Below are positions 44,601 through 54,418 of a stretch of 64,000 nt of DNA, piece after piece. The notes beneath the pieces were generated by a model. That model had not been told where the DNA came from and searched no databases. It was given only the letters and a program-made list of their open reading frames with translations. Position numbers and translations under genes: made by a program. The stretch is from Apoderus coryli (taxonomy: Eukaryota > Arthropoda > Insecta > Coleoptera > Attelabidae), in contig OU452200.1 of NCBI GenBank assembly GCA_911728435.2, positions 28,225,715 to 28,289,714 on the forward strand, given 5' to 3'. Position 1 is the first letter of the stretch, and each line of letters starts with the position of its first letter.

Positions 44601-47595
44601 TTCTTTAATCATTCAAAATAAGCAGTTTATTAATTACAAATAAAAACTATGTTCAACTTCAAACTTTAGAGCCTTATAGCTCGTTAACGAAGGACGTAAT
44701 GGATAACATTTATATGAAGTACTATTATTGTTTTAACCTCTCTATTATCTCCAAGGTTTTGGAACTAATTGTATTCTATTTTCGTTTTAGAACTACACTG
44801 CCAATAGAATATTTAGAACTGCAGAAGAATTCTTTAAATCCATAAATTTAACCGAAATGCCTCAATCTTTTTGGGAAAAGTCAATTTTAGAAAAACGTAA
44901 TGGTACTGATATGGTGTGTCATGCATCCGCTTGGGACTTTGCTGATCGAAAGGATTTCAGGTAATTGTCTATCTTACTTATGTTGTAAGTATATTATTCA
45001 ATATTTTAATCAACATAAATAGGCCTGTAAATAAAGCTATGTTAACCTCTTCATGAGTACAAAGTATTTTTTGTACTGTTTTAAATAATATCTGAAAGCC
45101 CAGAAAATTTATGGAATACTACTCAGGGAATAACAATGTAACTACATTCAACATTGTTTATCGTAAATAGGCAAATCCAGGTTTATAGGAGTTCATGTCA
45201 TTGTTATTCCCTGAGTTGCGTAGATATTTATGAATAACAAAAATGGATAGGTTACCAATTTAATCTAAGATATTTTGCGACTTATGGTTATTTATTTACA
45301 AACTACTATTTAACAGAATCCAACGTATTTTTTAGAATAAAACAATGCACAGAAATAACAAAAACTGATTTCATTACCGCTCATCACGAAATGGGACATG
45401 TTGAATACTTTCTTCAATACAAAGACCAACCGTCCCGATTTAGGCAAGGTGCGAACGACGGGTTCCATGAAGCTATTGGTGATTTAATTGCACTGTCAGT
45501 AAGAACACCAAAACATTTGAGGAAACTGAAATTATTTCAAGCCGAAAAAGATGATCCTCAGTTAGCCCTCAACACATTATTTGAGGTAACGTTTAGGTTA
45601 TTGTGACTATTTAAAGAGGTTCTTTAATATCTTCTTTATTCTTATTTGATTTGAGGCCTGCTCTGGTGTAGAGTCATACAGTTTCTCTTAGTTAAAAGGG
45701 GCTAGATGATAAAGTGTTTTTTTTTAGACTGGATTAGATAAAATTACATTCTTTCCATTCGGGTATTTAATGGATTTATGGAGATGGGACATATTTTCTG
45801 GAAAAACAAAGCCGGAAGATTACAATTGTAAGTGGTGGGAGCTAAGAGAAAAATATCAGGGGGTTGAGGCTCCAGTAGATAGATCTGAGGAAGATTTTGA
45901 TCCAGCAGCCAAGTATCACATTATATCCGATGTTCCATATATCAGGTAAATAGAAATAATAAGTTTTATCTTATTTAATATTTTTAAGGGAATAATTGTT
46001 ATGCAACTTCCTATCCTATTTCGAATAATTTTAAAAACATTGATGTTTGTATTTTCAATTTTTAGGTATTTTATAAGTCACATTATACAGTTCCAGTTCC
46101 ATAAAGCTCTGTGTGAGAAGGCTGGAGAATACGAAGCAAATAATTTAAAGAAACCGTTACACGAATGTGATATTTACCAGAACACTGAGGCAGGAAATGT
46201 TTTAAAGTAAGCAATTAATTTTCTAACCTAGCAGAATCTTGCATCAAGCAGTGACTCAAATATAGTATTCGGTAAATACCGTTTTAAAATTCAGCATTTT
46301 GAAAAACCCTAATAACACAGAAACATCCCAGAAACATTCGTGTGGGATCATAGAAACATCCCTGAGATATCCCTATTTTCCTGAGGACATTCCTGGGATG
46401 TTTCTGGCAACAGCCATGTCATCATTTGCGATGTCCTACAAACATCCTCTCAGGATCTTACAAACATCTTCTCAGGATGTTTGTAAGACGTCGTGGATGT
46501 ACTAAACACATTCTGGGTAATAACCTGAGGAAAATCTTCAAGATGTTTGTAGTATGTTTCTATTTTTGTTTTCTTTTTTTTTTCATAATTCGTAATTTTC
46601 GATTTTAATTTTTAAAATTTTATTTTATCCATACAACGAAAAAAATAAGGTTTATAATTAAAAAAAAATAAGTATTTTCTGATAAGTTTTTATAAATCTT
46701 CACGCAGGGTTTTTTTAAGGGTTCGTTCGACCTAAGTCCCCGGTTTCACTGCAGCCTCATGGGGTTATTTTGAAATTCACGCAGGGTTAAGTCTTATCAA
46801 TTCAATTTAGTGTTTTTCCCATTCTGTTTCTTCGACCCATAGGTCTGCTGCTAATCTAATTTAGAGGTGTATGCCACAATAATGTATTATAAAGAAGAGA
46901 ACATATTGTGTCAAAAGAGAATAAAACAATATTTCACTAGCCTCAGGTAACTCGGACACAGCTATGTAGTATTGCTTGTAACGGTTAGAAGTTGTCAGGC
47001 ATATACTCTAACTTGAAGCAGAAAATTGAACATCGTAACTTGGATGTAGGTACTAGAAACGTTCAACCCTTAGAGGCTACTCTTAAGAAAATATGTACCT
47101 AGTCCACAGATAATGATGTGGAACGACATAGGTATGCTATTGAATAAAAGGCGTCTACTCCATAGGTATGGTTAACCTTATGAACTGTAAATAGTAACTT
47201 CTTAATATGGCAATTACAACGAATCGGCTTGACTCCTGCAGTGTTATCTTCTATGAAATCTGAAGGAGAGCTATAGCCCTTCTGTCAATCTTGTTGTTCT
47301 ACAAATTTTCAGGTTCAGATGAACTTCATATTTTTTTATAAACAACCATCATAGTGGATTAACATAATTCTACATAAAATGAAATATATTTACCCCTTTT
47401 AGGCAAATGCTGGCTATGGGTTCCTCAAGACCTTGGCCAGATGCAATGGAAGTAATGACAGGTCAAAGAAAAATGGATGCCTCTGGATTATTGGAATATT
47501 TTAAGCCTTTACAAAATTGGTTAGAAGAAGAAAACAAGAAAAACAATGTTTTCATTGGATGGGAGAATTCAAAGAAAGGTACTAGCATTTCTTAA
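32493..47595 (+). CDS. Ance: Angiotensin-converting enzyme homologue (secreted, single domain), nine coding exons
   Basis: Joined exons: 32493-32693, 37891-38152, 42279-42611, 42667-42764, 44791-44960, 45336-45585, 45728-45945, 46066-46206, 47403-47595. All introns are GT-AG and phases agree; the product is 621 residues (Drosophila Ance is of similar size). The protein is a zinc dipeptidyl carboxypeptidase (M2 family). Residues 1 to about 17 are a signal peptide ([17 protein letters not shown]). Zinc site: H372-E-M-G-H376 and E400. Substrate/inhibitor contacts: H342, K500, H502, Y509, Y512; chloride-type Arg: R511. Cys pairs expected from the family are 138/148, 341/359 and 527/545. Several N-glycosylation sequons (e.g. 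N58, N141, N317) are present. No C-terminal membrane anchor is seen, so secretion is inferred. Odd: D396 replaces the usual Pro in G-A-N-P-G-F-H-E. Confidence 0.95.
33462..35676. mobile_element. Long foldback DNA element in ACE intron 1
   Basis: Arms of about 0.9 kb (33462-34410 and about 34740-35676) are inverted copies. Left end ATACCGGGTGTCCCACCGGG; right end CCTTCCCGGTATA. Internal landmarks pair: ACCGGAAATGGGTGTCAACT and its complement near 35530, AATACAGGGTATTTGAAAAA and its complement near 35255, and GGCGGGCGTATAAATTATAC with its partner near 34915. The centre carries a transposase remnant. A half copy is at 57740-58472 and a diverged relative at about 35990-37635. Confidence 0.8.
34469..34840 (-). 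pseudogene. DDE transposase relic inside the foldback
   Basis: Reads, with breaks, [20 protein letters not shown] with [15 protein letters not shown] (a helix-turn-helix of the insect IS630/Tc1-like type) and, near the end, [20 protein letters not shown] followed by K and a stop at 34469-34471. The catalytic part is missing. The YPEKHKPSP segment is duplicated in the left arm on the plus strand (about 34325). Confidence 0.6.
35990..37635. mobile_element. Second, diverged foldback of the same family
   Basis: TTTTCCGGTAATAGCGGAAG near 36058 pairs with the complement around 37490, and ATTCTATATATTTT near 36109 with the complement near 37440. The right end GAGGGACACCGTGTAT resembles the CCCGGTGAGACACCCGG end of the half copy at 58.4 kb. 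The left boundary is approximate. Confidence 0.55.
36939..37200 (-). pseudogene. DDE transposase C-terminal relic
   Basis: The minus strand reads [17 protein letters not shown], then [20 protein letters not shown] and HLLK before a stop at 36939. The Q-F-E-H-L-L-K ending is shared with the relic at 34469. Confidence 0.55.
37891..38152 (+). CDS. Ance: ACE exon 2
   Basis: Acceptor TGTGATTTACAG, then [12 protein letters not shown] to CTLSLEP, phase 1 at the donor TGGTAATAT. It carries the first conserved Cys pair (C138, C148). Confidence 0.93.
39919..40104 (+). other. Short ORF with [11 protein letters not shown] motif
   Basis: 61 codons with [20 protein letters not shown] followed by [11 protein letters not shown]; the first codon is not firmly supported. 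AT-hook-like G-R-P motifs occur in several transposon proteins. It is probably a coding remnant of the surrounding element. Confidence 0.35.
40225..40520 (+). repeat. Degenerate minisatellite (about 19-22 bp unit)
   Basis: About a dozen tandem copies of a unit close to ACTGACCATTTATTATTTT, with substitutions (ACCGCCCATGAATTA, ACTGATCGTTTAGTATTTT, ACGGACCATTTATTACTTC). It lies inside the TIR element. Confidence 0.8.
40961..42278. other. Remainder of ACE intron 2
   Basis: No ORF, paired repeat or RNA gene was recognised. Confidence 0.4.
42279..42611 (+). CDS. Ance: ACE exon 3
   Basis: Acceptor TTCATTTTAG. Residues 155-265 include [20 protein letters not shown] and the DYWLHDYED segment, ending AHLVG across the junction. 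The donor is GTGGGT and the following intron is only 55 bp. Confidence 0.93.
42667..42764 (+). CDS. Ance: ACE exon 4
   Basis: Residues 266-298: [13 protein letters not shown] (the invariant G-N-M-W-A-Q-x-W block, Gln contacting the substrate C-terminus) to ELVKQ; donor GTGAGT, phase 0. Confidence 0.93.
43421..44155 (+). repeat. Dispersed repeat R split by insertion
   Basis: 43421-43528 and 44038-44155 match the two halves of the continuous copy at 18918-19110, including GTCAGTAGACGC on the left and GCCGACACGAGGTG on the right. The break falls in the TATA-rich middle and carries a 15-bp target duplication. Confidence 0.75.
43529..44037. mobile_element. PLE-like foldback insertion with 15-bp target duplication
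   Basis: The direct repeat ATATACTATATCTAT (43514-43528 and 44038-44052) flanks an inverted-repeat unit: arms 43529-about 43745 and about 43788-43993, starting GATTTCGGATTCTTGGG. A one-sided 44-nt tail (43994-44037) separates the right arm from the right direct repeat. The arms contain decayed hammerhead-like words (GACT/AGTC stem, then GAAACGUC). It lies in ACE intron 4. Confidence 0.75.
44791..44960 (+). CDS. Ance: ACE exon 5
   Basis: Acceptor TTTTCGTTTTAG. Residues 299-354 contain VCHASAWDF (H342, C341); donor CAGGTAATT, phase 2. Confidence 0.93.
45336..45585 (+). CDS. Ance: ACE exon 6 (zinc site)
   Basis: Residues 355-438. [10 protein letters not shown] supplies the HExxH motif (H372, E373, H376); [12 protein letters not shown] supplies the third zinc ligand E400, 28 residues after H372 as in the family. 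Donor GAGGTAACG, phase 0. Confidence 0.95.
45728..45945 (+). CDS. Ance: ACE exon 7
   Basis: Residues 439-510: [17 protein letters not shown], a [12 protein letters not shown] segment and [13 protein letters not shown] (K500, H502, Y509). Donor CAGGTAAAT, phase 2. C472 is outside the three family disulphides. Confidence 0.93.
46066..46206 (+). CDS. Ance: ACE exon 8
   Basis: R511 spans the junction, then [20 protein letters not shown] to NTEAGNVL. It contains the third Cys pair (C527, C545). The donor reads AAAGTAAGC, phase 2. Confidence 0.92.
46300..46560 (+). repeat. Imperfect short-repeat cluster in ACE intron 8
   Basis: Words close to GGGATGTTTCTGG, AAACATCCCTGAG and CTCAGGATGTTTGTA recur about ten times on both strands in 260 bp, so the segment can form several overlapping hairpins. 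Confidence 0.65.
46711..46775 (+). repeat. Dispersed repeat, second copy of 5440-5505
   Basis: TTCGACCTAAGTCCCCGGTT and TCACTGCAGCCTCATGG match the copy near the start of the window in the same orientation. Confidence 0.6.
47403..47595 (+). CDS. Ance: ACE exon 9, stop
   Basis: Acceptor [30 protein letters not shown] to [12 protein letters not shown] and TAA at 47593-47595. The C-terminus is hydrophilic, without an anchor. Confidence 0.93.
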
Positions 47596-47902
47596 AGTAT
47601 TACAGTACATTACTGGTACAGGTAACCTTTTCAAATCACGACGACAACAATTTATTACTTCTGTGTTAATCATTGTTAGTGTTGAATATTGTTTATAGGT
47701 ACAGGAACCCTGTAATTCCGATTTTTTTAATACACGTTCCATTTTCATATAAATTATAGAGTTATTAAATTGTTTTTACAGTTAAACAGTTCTAAGACTT
47801 TTTGGTGCTTAATTACTTTTGCCTCCATACCCTATACATTTTTGTTTAAATTTTTGATAAAATTTGTATGCACGATAACATAAATAGAGAAGAAAGAAAT
47901 AG

Positions 47903-47908
47903 AATAAA
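47903..47908 (+). terminator. Candidate poly(A) signal AATAAA of the ACE gene
   Basis: It is the first canonical AATAAA noted after the stop codon, about 310 bp downstream, on the coding strand. The cleavage site is not resolved. Confidence 0.45.
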
Positions 47909-48073
47909 GTCTTTAATTATGCAAAATATTTATTCATTTCCAAATGACAATATTAGTAAGATCACCACTAAAAAAATACAGAAAAAATTATATAACAAAA
48001 TAACATATAATTTAAAAAAGTAGATACTATTTGGTGTGAGTTTTTTAATTCATGTCAATGAATTGTAAATTTG

Positions 48074-48108
48074 ACAAATTTCGGCAAAACTTATATTGCC
48101 TTCTTCAG
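48074..48108 (-). ncRNA. Partial hammerhead motif
   Basis: The minus strand has CUGAAGA, stem II GGCAAU...UUUUGCC and GAAA, but the stem III/cleavage segment (UUUGU) does not give a clean GUH. It is probably inactive. It ends directly against a (TAA)n LINE tail at 48110. Confidence 0.45.
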
Positions 48109-48260
48109 ATAATAATAATAATAATAATAAAGGACTTTATTAAAGGGCGAGTTTCAGTACAGTGGCAGATGTCACTGTTCTGTTCAGCTAACCCTAAGAT
48201 ATACCAACATTACATTGAACCCCAGCAGATCATTAATTTAAAAAAAAACTAATAGAAGTT
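48109..48260 (-). mobile_element. LINE 3' fragment (minus) with (TTA)n tail
   Basis: (AAT)n at 48110-48130 followed by AAAGGACTTTATTAAA mirrors the 3' end of the LINE at 10337 (AAGGAACGTCTTTATTAGGCG). Only about 130 bp of UTR is present. Confidence 0.6.
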
Positions 48261-48689
48261 CATCCAAAATTGTTTCAAAGCAGGCATTTGTGGTATATAG
48301 AAAGTGTTTAGAATATATTATTGATTTTAAAACTTTTTAACCAAAAACGCCTAATATGAAATTATTTTAAATGAATTGTAATTAGATTTTCAAAATCGTT
48401 TTGAAATACAGCGTTATGTAGACCTGCAGAAGGCAACGCCAAAATTCTTTTGGTCCGAAATAAACATATTTCACTTCTTATAGAAAACACACAAAACATG
48501 TTTTAACATACAATTTAGTTTGAGAAATGACTTAAAAATTTCTATGCACTATGCACAGATGTTTGTGATCAAGAAAAATTTTTTATGTTGTGAGTAAAAT
48601 GTCATACTCTTTATATTATTAGATTGGTAATGTAATAAGCAATATTGGTAAAGCTTATCGCACGAACTCACATTACATTACATTAGCTA

Positions 48690-48895
48690 CGTATTGAAAG
48701 ATACTTCACCAAATCCCTTTTTTAAATCTCAACGCGCGTTTCGCTAACGCTGCTAGCACTCTCAGGAGATTGTTAAAAGAAGAAAATAATTAAAATTGAG
48801 TTTTAATTCGCTCCTGAGGATGCTAACTGTTTTAGCGAAATGCGATTTAAAAAAGTGTTTTGGTCAAGTTGTCGAACGTATCTTTCAATATTCCT
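48690..48895. repeat. Inverted repeat with hammerhead-like cores
   Basis: The arms (about 48690-48775 and 48808-48895) mirror each other: GTATTGAAAGATAC and its complement at the outer ends. The right arm on the plus strand has CUGAGGA, stem II UGCUAA/UUAGC and GAAA (48814-48840). The left arm on the minus strand has CUGAGAG, which breaks the core. No clear target duplication is seen. Confidence 0.55.
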
Positions 48896-49599
48896 CTACG
48901 CCAAAAGTTCTACTCATCGATTATTAGCTCCATAATATCAAATCGTTATGCTTATGTGATTATTTGACTAACTCAGATAGTAATGCTGGATTTATAGATT
49001 CTGTAACATAAAAAGGAAAACATAATTCATAACGAGTGAATTGATATATGATTCATTTAGTTCCTATATTTTGTCATATTATATAATGGGTGATCCGATT
49101 GGTTTATGCTAATTAATGTTGAAAGTTAATTTCATTCAAATGTTGCCAACGACTAACTCTTATAGGTGTGGTTTCCTCAGGGCAACTGACTGCTGCGATC
49201 GTCGCTTATTGGCCGTTTTCCTCGGGGCGGCTGCATTCGCAGTAGTTAGATTGTCTCAACATCGATGGTTGGTCGTATATAACGATAAAATACTAGAATT
49301 ACTCAAAAAAAAAAAAGACGAAATGACAATCATGCCATCTTCAAAGAACGAGAAAAAGAAGGTTGTTATAATCTTTTCGTGAACGCACACCTGATGAATA
49401 GTGATATTAAATGTCAAAAATTCTTTCGATTTAATGTGGTTCAGTTTAGCACCAATTTCTTCTTCTCAAAGTTTTTCATCATCCTCGTCTTCAAAAGAAA
49501 TTTTTTTAACGCGAAATACAGCACATAAGCGCAGATAAAATATTATCTGTTCTCTGACAAAAGAATGTATTACTAATTCGTCATGATTATATTGATTTG

Positions 49600-50520
49600 C
49601 TTTATAAGCACTGGTGCGCGACGATTGCAGCTCTTAGTCGAATTTTCGACTAATTTTCAAGCGTATCGGCCTGTATTCCGCGAATAATAATGATAATCGA
49701 TGTAAGCAAGAGATTTCTCATATCCCCATAGAAAGTTATCTAATGGTGTCAGATCACCAGATCAGGACCCTTGAGATGATGTTTTCGTCGTTGAACATTT
49801 ACCTCCATAAAGTGATTGTACCGTTAGCGGTATGTATGGCATGTTGAAACTACAACTCAGATACAACACCAATATCTTGAATTTGTGGCACAAAAATTCA
49901 TTGATAGTTGTTCTGTAGCGCGCTTTATTGACATTAACAGGCACTCCTTCCGCGTTGTAAAAGAAATACGGATCCGATGATGCCGCCTGCCTATACATAC
50001 AATTTTCGGGTTGCATTGCCTCTGGGTGATTGTCGGCCCAAATACGGCAACTTTTCTTGTTATCGTAGTCGTTTAACCAAAACTGAGCTTCATTGTTAAA
50101 AACAATTTTTTGATATGAAAAATGGATCAATTTGAATCTATAGGCCCATAAACCGAAGCTAAAACGTAAACCAAGGTCACCCGGCTTCAATTCTGGAATG
50201 AGCTGTAGATATTTTATACGCTTTTATACAAAGATCACGCTTCAACATATTTTTTCATAAAACATCCCCAAGCCTTGAGAACGGCGACGAATTGATTATT
50301 CATGGTCTTCACGAACACTATCTGCTACTGCTTTGCAATATTCTCATTATAACGGTCTGTACGCACCCTGTTGGATAAATATCCAATAAACGAATAGTGC
50401 GTTTAGTTGGACAATTATAACGCGTCTAAGAGCTCTATAACAATTTTTAATGGAGCATTGATTTTGGATAAGTTTCTACGATTAGTAAACGTTGTTCAGG
50501 CGTAAGCCTATTTATGATGA
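49600..50520 (-). pseudogene. DDE transposase pseudogene (IS630/Tc1-like insect family)
   Basis: In minus-strand order: LTPEQRLLIVETYPKSMLH and RYNCPTKRTIRLLDIYP (helix-turn-helix), then FNNEAQFWLNDYDNKKSCRI with W (the D/N-E-A-x-F-W-L-N catalytic block; the usual first Asp is Asn here), DPYFFYNAEGVPVNVNKARY, and at 49690-49760 DLTPLDNFLWGYEKSL (the region after the second Asp). Stops and frameshifts separate the pieces. Confidence 0.75.
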
Positions 50521-50944
50521 GATGGCAATAAATACTGAACACAATCATCATAGAGACAAGCCAGTTGACACATTACTTCCTATTCGCTATCCCGTTACTT
50601 CCCTTCCGAGTTTAATAAAACTATAGGTACCTACTTGATAATTTTAAAGTAATAGCTTTTGTAATATTATGAGGTAAAAGTCATTGTCAGCTGATAAGAT
50701 TGTTGTTTTCTGTTGAAAACAAGGAATATGATTCCACCCGAGACTGTAACTGCATGTAGAAAATGAAAATCAACCATTTCTTTATAGTATTTTCTTTTGA
50801 TTAGTTAGTGAACGAATTGTAACGTATATAGGTATTGGTAAATTAGTTGTCAAACGTATATTTCCTTATAGATACTATTACGTTTGAGTTTTTATGTTAC
50901 TCAATGTATAATTCTAGCATAACATAAATATATAACAAATATAT

Positions 50945-51201
50945 GTTTTTGGCGACATCTAGCGTTAGCAGGCAGTATGCCCGGTGAACACAGTTCACAA
51001 ACGATGGCCGGACGAGAAGCATGAAATCCATCATATCCTATTGCCAACACTAGACACGCCCGAATCCCTTGCGGGAGGCTTTATTAAGGAATTGCTTGTT
51101 ACATAAAGTAACAACACTTTCAGTGAAAGCATGGTAGTGTGAAACAAACTTCCAACATAACTGAAAGTCTTGTTACTTTATGTAACAAGCAATTCGTTAA
51201 T
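50945..51201. mobile_element. Relative of the hammerhead foldback, core deleted
   Basis: It contains module B (GTTTTTGGCGACATCTAGCG, GATGGCCGGACGAGAAG) followed by a hairpin built from module A. AATTGCTTGTTACATAAAGT pairs with its complement at 51165-51194. The middle keeps GAAAGCATGGTAGTGTGAAA but has lost CUGAUGA and GAAA. AAATATAT at 50937-50944 and 51202-51209 may be a short target duplication. Confidence 0.65.
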
Positions 51202-51209
51202 AAATATAT

Positions 51210-52600
51210 TAGTTTTGATTTTCCTTGATTACTTAACCAAGTACAATACACAAAAAGTGATTTAAAGTTTTAAAACCAAAACTATACAATGGTTAAATTT
51301 TTTATGAATTATATATTATTTTCAGTTTGTGTGAGGTCAAGAAAAGAACTTGAGGCTAAAAAAGAACATCCATGATCAACGTAAATGGTTCAATTGAAAC
51401 GTTTTATTCTAGTAACATATTTGCACAACAAAATAAGTATTTTAGCATAGACAAATTAAATAATTAATTATGTTATGTAGATAAAATAATATTAAATTAA
51501 GAATGTCTTGCATTGTGTTAAGAAAAATACTTAGTCATATTGTGAACATGTGGGAAAAAGTCAGGTGACCGTAAAATTATTTTACTGGAAAACCAAAAAA
51601 AATGTTATGTACTAATACCTAATTATATTTTGACAATCATGTACGACCACTGCTAGACCTCTAATTAACAAACAAGATGTTATTATATTACAATAAAAGC
51701 AAGTTTTAATTATATAATATGTATTTAACTTCAAAAAGAATAAATTATTTTGTTATAATTTCGTAGTTTTTGGATTTTGTACAAGTAATAACGATCTACC
51801 TATTACCTAAAACATATTAATATGAATAGTTCTTAGAAGATAGCATTTAAAATGATACTCAATGCACACTCAACAACGTCATGTTTGGTAAACTACTTCT
51901 GTATTGTATAATGTGCTGGGGGTGAAAATCTGATTTCCCTAATTATTTTTGATTTTTATCGTCTTCTGTGTTTTTCTATGTTGTCGAGAACTAACATAGA
52001 TCACTAATAAGCTAATGATATTTCCTACCTCAGTAAAAGGTAATTTCTAACTTATAATCAAAAAACTTTATTTACGTTTATAAATTATGGTGATTATTAA
52101 ATAGATATACGTTAAAAAAATATTGGTAAAGAGATTTTAAATAAATAAGTTTTCCTACATTTAATTTACTTTTGATTTCATAATCAGATTTTTTTTTTTG
52201 AAATAGCAAAAAACAAGAGAGTGGGACAATGTATATAACATTATTTTTTCACGTTTAAACATCATTAGGAGGAGGATTACCCCTACCATTTGTTTTAAGA
52301 GAACATTTAAAAAACCTGCACCACAGCACAGTAAAAAAATATTTAGATAACGCGATTTAAAACTTTTTCCAGAAAATCAACCGGTTTTTTTTCATTGAAA
52401 GTTACTATATTGTTTTTCAAACTATTTGTCTTTAAAATTAATTTTTTTGAACAATATATTTATAATTTTTGTGGATATCATTATTTAGGTTTTTGGTTCG
52501 TATTAACAAACAATAGTGAAATAAAAAAAAATTATCTTATGTCAACATCTTTTTTATTTTTTTCTAAATATACTTTTGTTTGCATGCGAACCATTAGTCC
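51210..52600. other. AT-rich intergenic stretch
   Basis: No gene or paired repeat was recognised; short ORFs here are low-complexity. Confidence 0.35.
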
Positions 52601-52942
52601 TAACAAACCTGATTTCCAATCTACTTCAAACACCTTCAAAACATGATTTTTGAATGCATCTACGGCTTCTTCTGCCAACCAAATTCGTTCTCCACCCAAT
52701 TTATTCGTGCTCGCTCGTCATTTGGCGGTACGGTGTTTACGAGACCACTAGCAAACCCTCTGAGTATATCCAGATATCTGGAACAAATCAAATTTTCATC
52801 GTACACATGATATTCCACTCCACTGTCTATAATTAAACAAGAAACAAGAAAAATAAAAAAATGATTCTCTTAGGACATGTGGATTATCTTGTGCCCTCTA
52901 TCTATTTGTAATTACTTCCCTGCTGAATTATTATTCACTTGT

Positions 52943-53170
52943 TCATATAATCTTATGAATAAATCTTGGATATTTGGTAAATTTAATGCATATGAACTCG
53001 CAAAATTGTAAACGTCTTGCCTCATCTTCAAGTCGTCCGTGCACAGTTTTCTCCGAACAATGATACATTTTATGTTTTGTTAATAATCTGTCGATTGATT
53101 CCTTTGCAATACTTAAATCCAGCGCTGTTGCTGTAGTTGACCTGCGTGGATAAGCTTGAAAATAAACCAA
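52943..53170 (-). pseudogene. DDE transposase fragment
   Basis: RRSTTATALDLSIAKESIDR, then VHGRLEDEARRLQFCEFICI resembles the segment just before the first catalytic block in IS630/Tc1-like insect transposases (x-E-D-x-x-R-R-L-x-F-C-E-W). No catalytic motif is present. Confidence 0.5.
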
Positions 53171-53739
53171 AACATTTACCCCGATTGACGTCTCCTAGTA
53201 AAGTACCTACCTCAAATTTTAAACTTTTCAAACTCTTTATTCTTCAGAGTTTTCCGATTAAGAATTAACTTTAGCTCTAAAGATTTTTGACTTATTTTGA
53301 GGAAAATACCCGTATATTCTTTGCGCGACCTTGTCGCATCCAGCAAATCATTTACAATATAGCGTTATCACATGACAAAAGAAACTACATAAGCATCAAT
53401 AAGTACATAAAAACAATAATTATAAGTATTTGTAAATATTTAAAAAAGACTAACAAGAAATTAAATTTAATCAGAAATTTAATAATCGTATCTAAGCACA
53501 GGTTCTGCAGCCGCCAAAACACGTTTCAAGTTTGTCATCAAATAGATTACCATTCTGGCACACGGTATTGAGGGTGCGAGACATGGTGAACAATCATTAT
53601 GAAATAATTGGTGACTTTTATAGTTCAATCGCAACAATCAACAATCAAACGGAATCCGCCAAGCAGTTCCGGACTGTCAACAATTCCACGAAACACCTTA
53701 TAAACATTCCTTTAAAAATTTTCGTGCGCATACTAATGA

Positions 53740-53870
53740 AGCTGAGATGTAGTAACACTGTAGGAAGTATTGCATGTATATATAGCATACAGTATTGGCC
53801 CCAGAACAGAGCCCTGAGGAATACCGCAGGAAATCTACATAACGCCCTTGGTACATAAATAGCTATTTTA
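53740..53870 (-). pseudogene. LINE reverse transcriptase fragment
   Basis: The minus strand reads CGIPQGSVLGPILYAIY, which is RT motif B of a Jockey-like LINE. No other motif remains. Confidence 0.6.
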
Positions 53871-54009
53871 TAAGCTTTCTAAGCATCCATTCTGACTACT
53901 AATAATTTCTAGGTAATTTTCTGAAATAATCCATTACCACGAGGAGCGGGATGTATTTACAAAACAAAGACGTCTACTCCACAAAATGTTTTATATTGAT
54001 GTTCACTTA

Positions 54010-54050
54010 GCCAAACATGTTTCGGAACTCACTGTTCCATCATCAGTGGC
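54010..54050 (-). ncRNA. Hammerhead ribozyme, complete consensus
   Basis: The minus strand has stem I GCCA, CUGAUGA, stem II GGAAC/GUUCC with loop AGUGA, GAAA, stem III AC(AU)GU, H17 = U and stem I UGGC. Core and helices are intact. Confidence 0.75.
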
Positions 54051-54377
54051 ATTAATAAACTTCACAATCTTACCTAGTGTCTAAGCCGTATACCTGGATT
54101 TTCGAAACATGAATACTAGAATATACAAAAGAAAAATCAGAGTTAAGCAGTTATACAATGCTAACAAAACCACTTACCATTTTGTGAAAACTATTCAATA
54201 GTATAAAAACAATAAATGAGGTCATTTCTTTTTATACTATTGAATAGTTTTCACAAAATGGTAAGTTGTTTTGTTAGCATTGTATAACTGCTTCACTCTG
54301 ATTTTTCGTTTGTATATTCTAGTAGGTAGGTATTCATGTTTCGAAAATCCATGTATATTTTTGTGAAGCTTATTAAT

Positions 54378-54418
54378 GCCACTGATGATGGAACAGTGAG
54401 TTCCGAAACATTTTTGGC
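54378..54418 (+). ncRNA. Hammerhead ribozyme, stem III variant
   Basis: It is the mirror copy of 54010-54050 with the same core, but stem III reads ACAUUU instead of ACAUGU, losing the 15.2-16.2 pair. Confidence 0.65.

Noticed and set aside
49116..49382. 88-codon ORF as a gene
   Set aside because: It lies in the 3' part of a decayed DDE transposon whose coding strand is the opposite one; no motif was recognised.
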